DNA from: Adhaeribacter radiodurans
Lineage (GTDB): Bacteria; Bacteroidota; Bacteroidia; Cytophagales; Hymenobacteraceae
DNA: 64,000 nucleotides
NCBI RefSeq assembly: GCF_014075995.1
Contig: NZ_CP055153.1
Location: forward strand, 5,890,001-5,954,000
Direction of reading: 5' to 3'
Below are positions 60,910 through 64,000 of this stretch, in pieces. The notes under the pieces were generated by a model, which searched no databases, had not been told where the DNA came from, and saw only the letters and a list, made by a program, of their open reading frames with translations. Numbering within the stretch: position 1 is the stretch's first letter; every line of letters starts with the position of its first letter. A program made the translations under genes and the position numbers.

Positions 60910-62232
60910 TTAATTTCCACCGCCAGAATTAACCTTTCCCGGGTAATCCAATACCAAATTACAAAGAGCTCTTATGCCCAACTTAAAGCCACTCTCGTCG
61001 ATGAAGAAGTCGGGGGTATGGTGGGAAGGCGCTTCTTCGCGCTTTTTGCCTTTGGGCATACCACCCAGGAAAACAAACAAGCCAGGTACTTTCTCCTGGA
61101 AAAAAGAAAAATCTTCGGCACCGGTTACTGCCGGGCGCAGTTCCACATTTTCGGTGCCCGCCGTTCGTTGTAATGTAGGCAGCATTTTTTCGGTTAGGGC
61201 TGGCTGGTTGTACGTTACCGGATAGCGGATGCTCAACGGAATTTGTACTTCGGCCGTAGCACCGGCGCTCTCGGCCGTTTTTGTAGCCACTTGCTTTACG
61301 CGGGCAATAATCATTTTCTCATCTTCGGCGCTTAGAGCCCGCAGTGTACCTGTCATTTCTACCTGCTCCGGAATAATATTCGACCGGTTGCCGCCTTGAA
61401 TAGTTCCAATGGTTACAATACCCGGGTTTTCGGTTACATTTAAATTACGGCTGACAATAGTTTGTAAATTATTAATAATTTGAGCCGAAACCACAATCGG
61501 ATCGACGGAAGACCAGGGGTAAGCGCCGTGCGCTTGTTTACCTTTTACGGTTATCTTCATGTCGTTTACGCTGGCCATGGTACCGCCCGGACGGTAGGTA
61601 ACTTTACCAACTTCTGTTTGCGAATTAATATGCAGACCAAACGCCACATCCACTTTCGGGTTTTCTAATACGCCTTCTTTTATCATTAACTCCGCGCCGC
61701 CCTCTTCCCCGAAAGGCGCTCCTTCTTCGGCGGGCTGAAAGATAAATTTTATTGTACCGCTAAGATCATTTTTCATTCCGGCCAGTACTTCAGCGGCACC
61801 CATTAAAATAGCCACGTGCGAATCATGGCCACAGGCGTGCATCACTCCTACTGGTTGGCCGTTGTAAGTAGATTTAACTTTAGATGCAAAAGGCAATGGC
61901 ACCCGTTCGGTAACCGGCAAAGCATCCATGTCGGCGCGTAAGGCAATAACCGGCCCCGGTTTACCTCCTTTCAGAATACCTACCACTCCGGTCTTAGCTA
62001 CTCCGGTTTTTACTTCCATGCCCAAGGCTTTCAAATGCTTGGCTACAATTGCCGCTGTTCGTTTCTCGTTATTGCTTAGTTCCGGGTTCTGATGAAAATC
62101 GCGACGCCAGGTAATAACTTTTTGCTCCACTTTATCGGCGCCCTGGTCTACTTTAGTAGAAAGAGGATTTTGCTGCGCCAAAGTTGGTAGAGCCAATGTG
62201 GTACTGAGAAGTAAGATGTAAATATTTTTCAT
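60910..62232 (-). CDS. M20 amidohydrolase (N-acyl amino acid hydrolase-like), exported
   Basis: 440 residues from the ATG at 62232 (MKNIYILLLSTTLALPTLAQQ signal peptide); the longer ORF from 62337 would add 35 residues containing a promoter-like box. Zinc-binding HACGHDSHVAILMGAA (about 135-150), catalytic Glu in QPAEEGAPFGEEGG, DVAFGLHINSQ (His ligand) and the C-terminal SHHTPDFFIDE identify the M20D group (IAA-amino acid and hippurate hydrolases). It would cleave N-acylated amino acids in the periplasm. A TATATTTG box at 62248-62255 supports the chosen start. Confidence 0.9.
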   Translation of the reverse strand: MKNIYILLLSTTLALPTLAQQNPLSTKVDQGADKVEQKVITWRRDFHQNPELSNNEKRTAAIVAKHLKALGMEVKTGVAKTGVVGILKGGKPGPVIALRADMDALPVTERVPLPFASKVKSTYNGQPVGVMHACGHDSHVAILMGAAEVLAGMKNDLSGTIKFIFQPAEEGAPFGEEGGAELMIKEGVLENPKVDVAFGLHINSQTEVGKVTYRPGGTMASVNDMKITVKGKQAHGAYPWSSVDPIVVSAQIINNLQTIVSRNLNVTENPGIVTIGTIQGGNRSNIIPEQVEMTGTLRALSAEDEKMIIARVKQVATKTAESAGATAEVQIPLSIRYPVTYNQPALTEKMLPTLQRTAGTENVELRPAVTGAEDFSFFQEKVPGLFVFLGGMPKGKKREEAPSHHTPDFFIDESGFKLGIRALCNLVLDYPGKVNSGGGN

Positions 62233-62247
62233 ATAGTAGTATTTTAT

Positions 62248-62255
62248 CAAATATA
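62248..62255 (-). promoter_or_regulatory. -7 box of the M20 amidohydrolase gene
   Basis: TATATTTG on the minus strand fits TAnnTTTG, 16 bases from the ATG at 62232; an ATTG 18 bases further upstream is a weak -33. Confidence 0.5.
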
Positions 62256-62623
62256 TTGTTTGTGCTAGAATGCCAATCAGGAGATTGTCCATCTGCAAAT
62301 GCCTAGAGCGCTTCGCTAGCTCTACGCAGAACGGCAATTTGATAGTTGTAAGATATTAAATCTGTTAAATATAAAGTAAGTAAGAAGACAAATTAAATGA
62401 TAGATGATAAGTAGGGGATATTCAATCAAAAGATTAAATCACCAATAGAAGCTAAGCTTGCTTCCACTAACTTATTATAATTGCCAAAGTTTATTGGCAC
62501 AGGTAAAATAAACTATTACAATTTAAAACAACAGTTTTATTACTATAAAAGTCAGACTCTGATAAAATACAAAACTACGGCAAACTGTTTTTTAGCTATT
62601 TATTACAGATAAATAAAAGGTTT
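62256..62623. other. gene-free AT-rich spacer
   Basis: About 370 bases. An imperfect hairpin (TAGAGCGCTTCGCTAGCTCTA) lies near 62303-62325; otherwise A/T-rich without ORF or repeat that I can support. Confidence 0.4.
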
Positions 62624-62914
62624 ATGAACGAAGATTTAACCCATCTTACCCGGGAAGAACTCATAGCAGAAGTGGTGAAATTGCGCAAGGGCATTCGGGC
62701 GCACCGCGATAGCACTATGCACGAATTATGCTGGCACCATCCGCAACTGTGGAACCTTTTACCCGAGAAGACTATCCCCGAAATAGCCGTACCCGCCTGG
62801 CCGCAGTTTATTCGGGGTTGTTTGCGCTACCGCGAATCTTTAGATACCCAGCTTCCGGATGCCCCACGAGTAAAAAAGGAATTTAATGATCCAGATTCCC
62901 CAAGTAATATCTAG
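62624..62914 (+). CDS. small conserved hypothetical protein, 96 aa
   Basis: Family not named, though I recognise the style from Bacteroidetes. An N-terminal Leu-rich helix (LTHLTREELIAEVVKLRKGIRAHRDST) is followed by LCWHHPQLWNLLPEKTIPEIAVPAWPQFIRGCLRYRESLD, in which Trp, Cys and two adjacent His are notable. No signal peptide. The His/Cys cluster may bind a metal; this is inference. Good ATG; alone on the plus strand. Confidence 0.6.
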   Translation: MNEDLTHLTREELIAEVVKLRKGIRAHRDSTMHELCWHHPQLWNLLPEKTIPEIAVPAWPQFIRGCLRYRESLDTQLPDAPRVKKEFNDPDSPSNI

Positions 62915-63155
62915 TGCTGCTACTTTCGCTTTGCCTAATTACTAAATTACTTTTAAACGCTTTCTTATCTGAGCTTCTACTTCTAACCGATACACTTATA
63001 TTCCTTTCACCCTTATTTTCTTATTTAACGTGAGTTCAAGAGAAGAAAAAAAGTAAAAAATTTAAAAATTTCCGGAATACGACTGCCATACCGTTGTCAG
63101 TGGTGGGCTGTAGCTTTGTTTTATAAATCATCTGTTTCACCACAAAAACTAAGCT

Positions 63156-63650
63156 ATGGAGCAAACTATTGAAAAAAACCAAACCGCATCCTTTATTTCA
63201 ACCGCAAACTTATTAGAGCACTGGCAAGGCCACCGGGGCTTAACCCGCCGGGTAATAGAAGCCTTTCCGGAAAAAGATTTTTTTGAGTACTCTATTGGCG
63301 GTATGCGCCCGTTTGCCGCTATGGTGCAGGAGTTGCTAGCCATTGCCGCCCCTGGTCTCCGGGAAATTGTGGGTGGGAATACAGAAGAATTAAACGAACA
63401 CTTAGATCACCAAAACAACAAAGCGCAGTTGCTGGCTTTATGGGATCAATCTACCGATGAAATTAACCGATTGTGGGCGCAAATTCCGGAAGAGAAATTT
63501 CAGGAGACTATTCTGGCTTTTGGCCAGTACGAAGGCACAGTGTGGTCTACTGTTTTATATTACATCGATAACGAAATTCACCACCGCGCGCAGGGATTTG
63601 TGTATTTGCGCTCGTTGGGCATAGAACCGCCTTATTTTTGGCAAAGATAA
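63156..63650 (+). CDS. DinB family protein
   Basis: 164 residues. Four-helix DinB (DUF664-like) fold: FISTANLLEHWQGHRGLTRRVIEAFPEKDFFEYSIGGMRPFAAMVQELLAIAAPGLREIV, then QLLALWDQSTDEINRLWAQIPEEKF and NEIHHRAQGFVYLRSLGIEPPYFW. A metal site of three His is typical; here HH in NEIHHRAQ is conserved, but one is possibly missing in the first helix region. May act as a thiol-dependent transferase; substrate unknown. Next gene starts 15 bases on. Confidence 0.85.
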   Translation: MEQTIEKNQTASFISTANLLEHWQGHRGLTRRVIEAFPEKDFFEYSIGGMRPFAAMVQELLAIAAPGLREIVGGNTEELNEHLDHQNNKAQLLALWDQSTDEINRLWAQIPEEKFQETILAFGQYEGTVWSTVLYYIDNEIHHRAQGFVYLRSLGIEPPYFWQR

Positions 63651-63665
63651 ACCCCGGGAGCTTGC

Positions 63666-63887
63666 ATGAAAGAGGTACTGGTATTTCAAACATCGGTAAC
63701 TACCCACCAGCGCGTGAATCAGGTAAAACCTGTATTGGATAACCTGATGCACTCCGGTGAAAAATGGAATTTTGATCTGGAGGATTGCGATTACATTCTC
63801 CGGGTCGAAGCCATTCGGATTCAAGCCCCTGTTATTATCCAAAGCCTGAACAAGGCCGGATTTGTATGCCGAGAACTGGAAGACTGA
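63666..63887 (+). CDS. small conserved hypothetical protein, 73 aa
   Basis: Starts MKEVLVFQTSVTTHQRVNQVKPVLDNLM and contains WNFDLEDCDYILRVEA and VIIQSLNKAGFVCRELED. Beta-alpha-beta-beta-alpha-beta pattern, like a ferredoxin/HMA fold but without the CxxC. Small proteins of this kind are seen in Bacteroidetes, function unknown. GGGAG ribosome-binding site upstream; 15 bases after DinB, so probably cotranscribed. Ends in a terminator. Confidence 0.65.
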   Translation: MKEVLVFQTSVTTHQRVNQVKPVLDNLMHSGEKWNFDLEDCDYILRVEAIRIQAPVIIQSLNKAGFVCRELED

Positions 63888-63894
63888 TTATAAG

Positions 63895-63950
63895 TAAAAT
63901 CCTTGGTACAAAGTATATTCAGAATATACCTAATACCAAGGATTTTATCT
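63895..63950 (+). terminator. long two-part terminator hairpin
   Basis: Outer stem TAAAATCCTTGGTA (63895-63908) pairs with TACCAAGGATTTTA (63934-63947); inside, GTATATT-CAG-AATATAC makes a second stem. Followed by TCTTTCTT. A few bases past the stop of the 73-residue gene. Confidence 0.85.
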
Positions 63951-64000
63951 TTCTTATTGTATTTGCCTTCTTATACCAAATAGTATAAACCAAAGGCAGT

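Overview
The window looks like chromosomal DNA of a Bacteroidota bacterium, most likely order Cytophagales, family Hymenobacteraceae (an Adhaeribacter- or Hymenobacter-like organism). This is inferred from family content (DUF5686 proteins with a carboxypeptidase-like regulatory domain, DUF4834, DUF4230, DUF6150, LytTR regulators, many outer-membrane beta-barrels, bTHX), from a CarB of about 937 residues that ends without the C-terminal allosteric domain, and from Bacteroidetes-type promoters (-7 TAnnTTTG, -33 TTTG). It is mostly ordinary core genome. There is no rRNA, tRNA, CRISPR array, integrase or prophage.

Layout. 1-5 kb: the end of a ComM/YifB-like gene, a PagL-like lipid A deacylase, a small porin-like protein, an M20 dipeptidase and PlsY. 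5-13 kb: a minus-strand cluster tpiA - DUF6150 - prmA - a giant 1813-residue exported protein of unknown function. 13-25 kb: an outer-membrane protein, UvrA, the 51-residue ribosomal protein bTHX, an MFS transporter, an EamA/RarD-type permease, a DinB-like pseudogene broken by one amber codon, two small lipoproteins, a DUF5686 protein and a GT2 glycosyltransferase. 25-35 kb: RecX, an NAD(P)-binding protein, DUF4230, a D-cysteine desulfhydrase-like enzyme, YfhO, DUF4834, FkbM methyltransferase, then an outer-membrane protein plus S41 protease pair next to a LytTR membrane regulator. 35-46 kb: carB, an SDR, a sugar-dehydrogenase-like lipoprotein, YwbE, DUF983 and two Hsp20 chaperones. 46-49 kb: the most accessory stretch, with a REP-associated transposase, an inverted REP pair and an AT-rich KAP-type P-loop NTPase. 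49-53 kb: nrdA, nrdB, rplU and rpmA. 53-64 kb: repeat-rich spacers around an amidohydrolase, a VWA lipoprotein divergent from a sigma factor and an anti-sigma/TonB fusion, a TM2-PLD pair, a VOC protein, an M20 amidohydrolase and small conserved proteins.

The most interesting signals are mainly non-coding or regulatory. (1) Three TACTTCG direct repeats with exact 21-bp periodicity lie between the LytTR gene and the outer-membrane protein/S41 pair, upstream of a TACCTTTG box. (2) A roughly 120-bp imperfect-hairpin repeat occurs four times, each time close to a second palindromic repeat family, including a head-to-head composite at 53.5-54.0 kb. (3) A -24/-12 (sigma-54 type) promoter candidate with two related 15-bp motifs lies upstream of the hsp20 pair. 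(4) A DnaA-box cluster lies upstream of nrdB. (5) An orphan AT-rich KAP NTPase sits beside a RAYT transposase and its REPs. (6) A sigma factor/anti-sigma-TonB fusion/VWA lipoprotein module may form a surface signalling unit.

Several start codons were moved because Bacteroidetes -7 boxes (ending in TTG) overlap the longest-ORF TTG starts. Functions come from motif recognition by eye; no database searches were possible.
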